A stretch of DNA of 25,435 nt from assembly GCA_000437595.1 (NCBI GenBank), contig FR899798.1:16496-41930 (forward strand). Direction: 5' to 3'. Every line of letters begins with the position of its first letter. Position 1 is the first letter of the stretch. Of the stretch, positions 25,406 through 25,435 are shown one piece after another. Source of the stretch: Faecalibacterium sp. CAG:74 (GTDB lineage Bacteria; Bacillota; Clostridia; Christensenellales; Aristaeellaceae). A program made the position numbers and the translations under genes. The notes beneath the pieces are model-generated. The model searched no databases. It was given only the letters and a program-made list of their open reading frames with translations, and was not told the origin of the DNA.

Positions 25406-25435
25406 AAAGTGACATTCTTTACTTTACGCACACCA

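Overview
The window looks like a chromosomal segment of an anaerobic, GC-rich Clostridia-type Bacillota bacterium. The support is a single-chain pyruvate:ferredoxin oxidoreductase, strong AAGGAGG-type ribosome binding sites, several near-perfect TTGACA-17-TATAAT promoters, and family content typical of gut Firmicutes (DUF5685, AzlCD, a DhaS-like TetR, TnpV, Cys-rich KTR). The species cannot be named from the sequence alone.

Layout. 1-2640: a secreted protein with three repeated modules, transcribed leftward from a consensus promoter with a LacI-family-type operator in its leader. 2643-6086: nifJ (PFOR), leftward. 6191-6451: tRNA-Gln(CTG) and tRNA-Glu(CTC) with a consensus promoter and a terminator. 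6525-8406: a two-gene rightward unit (uncharacterised protein plus TetR regulator). 8413-8571: a dispersed inverted-repeat element, followed by a terminator. 8631-13538: a leftward group of nagA, a GH2 glycosidase and a FliB-like Cys-cluster protein, the last two joined by an ATGA overlap. 13801-18015: a rightward operon of a zinc-ribbon membrane protein, a DUF5685 protein, a J-domain protein, an Hsp70 and an unannotated 51-residue small protein that overlaps the Hsp70 stop codon. 18076-19115: azlD and azlC, leftward. From about 19.4 kb to the window end, base composition drops and the content becomes that of a mobilizable element: tnpV; a PadR / SEDS-like membrane protein / lipoprotein cargo operon; a Cys-rich KTR protein; a MobA/MobL relaxase; a hairpin-rich region that is probably oriT; an excisionase-like protein; and an Xre-type regulator. 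The element runs off the right edge.

Main points of interest. (1) Two families of dispersed structured repeats each have two copies here. Their stems differ in sequence but keep pairing, as expected for a selected RNA or DNA fold; one family also keeps an identical purine-rich internal loop. (2) The zinc-ribbon / DUF5685 / J-domain / Hsp70 / small-protein operon looks like a dedicated accessory chaperone system. (3) The PadR-controlled SEDS-like protein carries an N-terminal permease-prefix-like domain, retains an acidic residue aligning with the SEDS catalytic aspartate, and is followed by a coupled lipoprotein on the mobile element. (4) The divergent xis/xre promoters share four TTGCAA boxes placed on their core elements.
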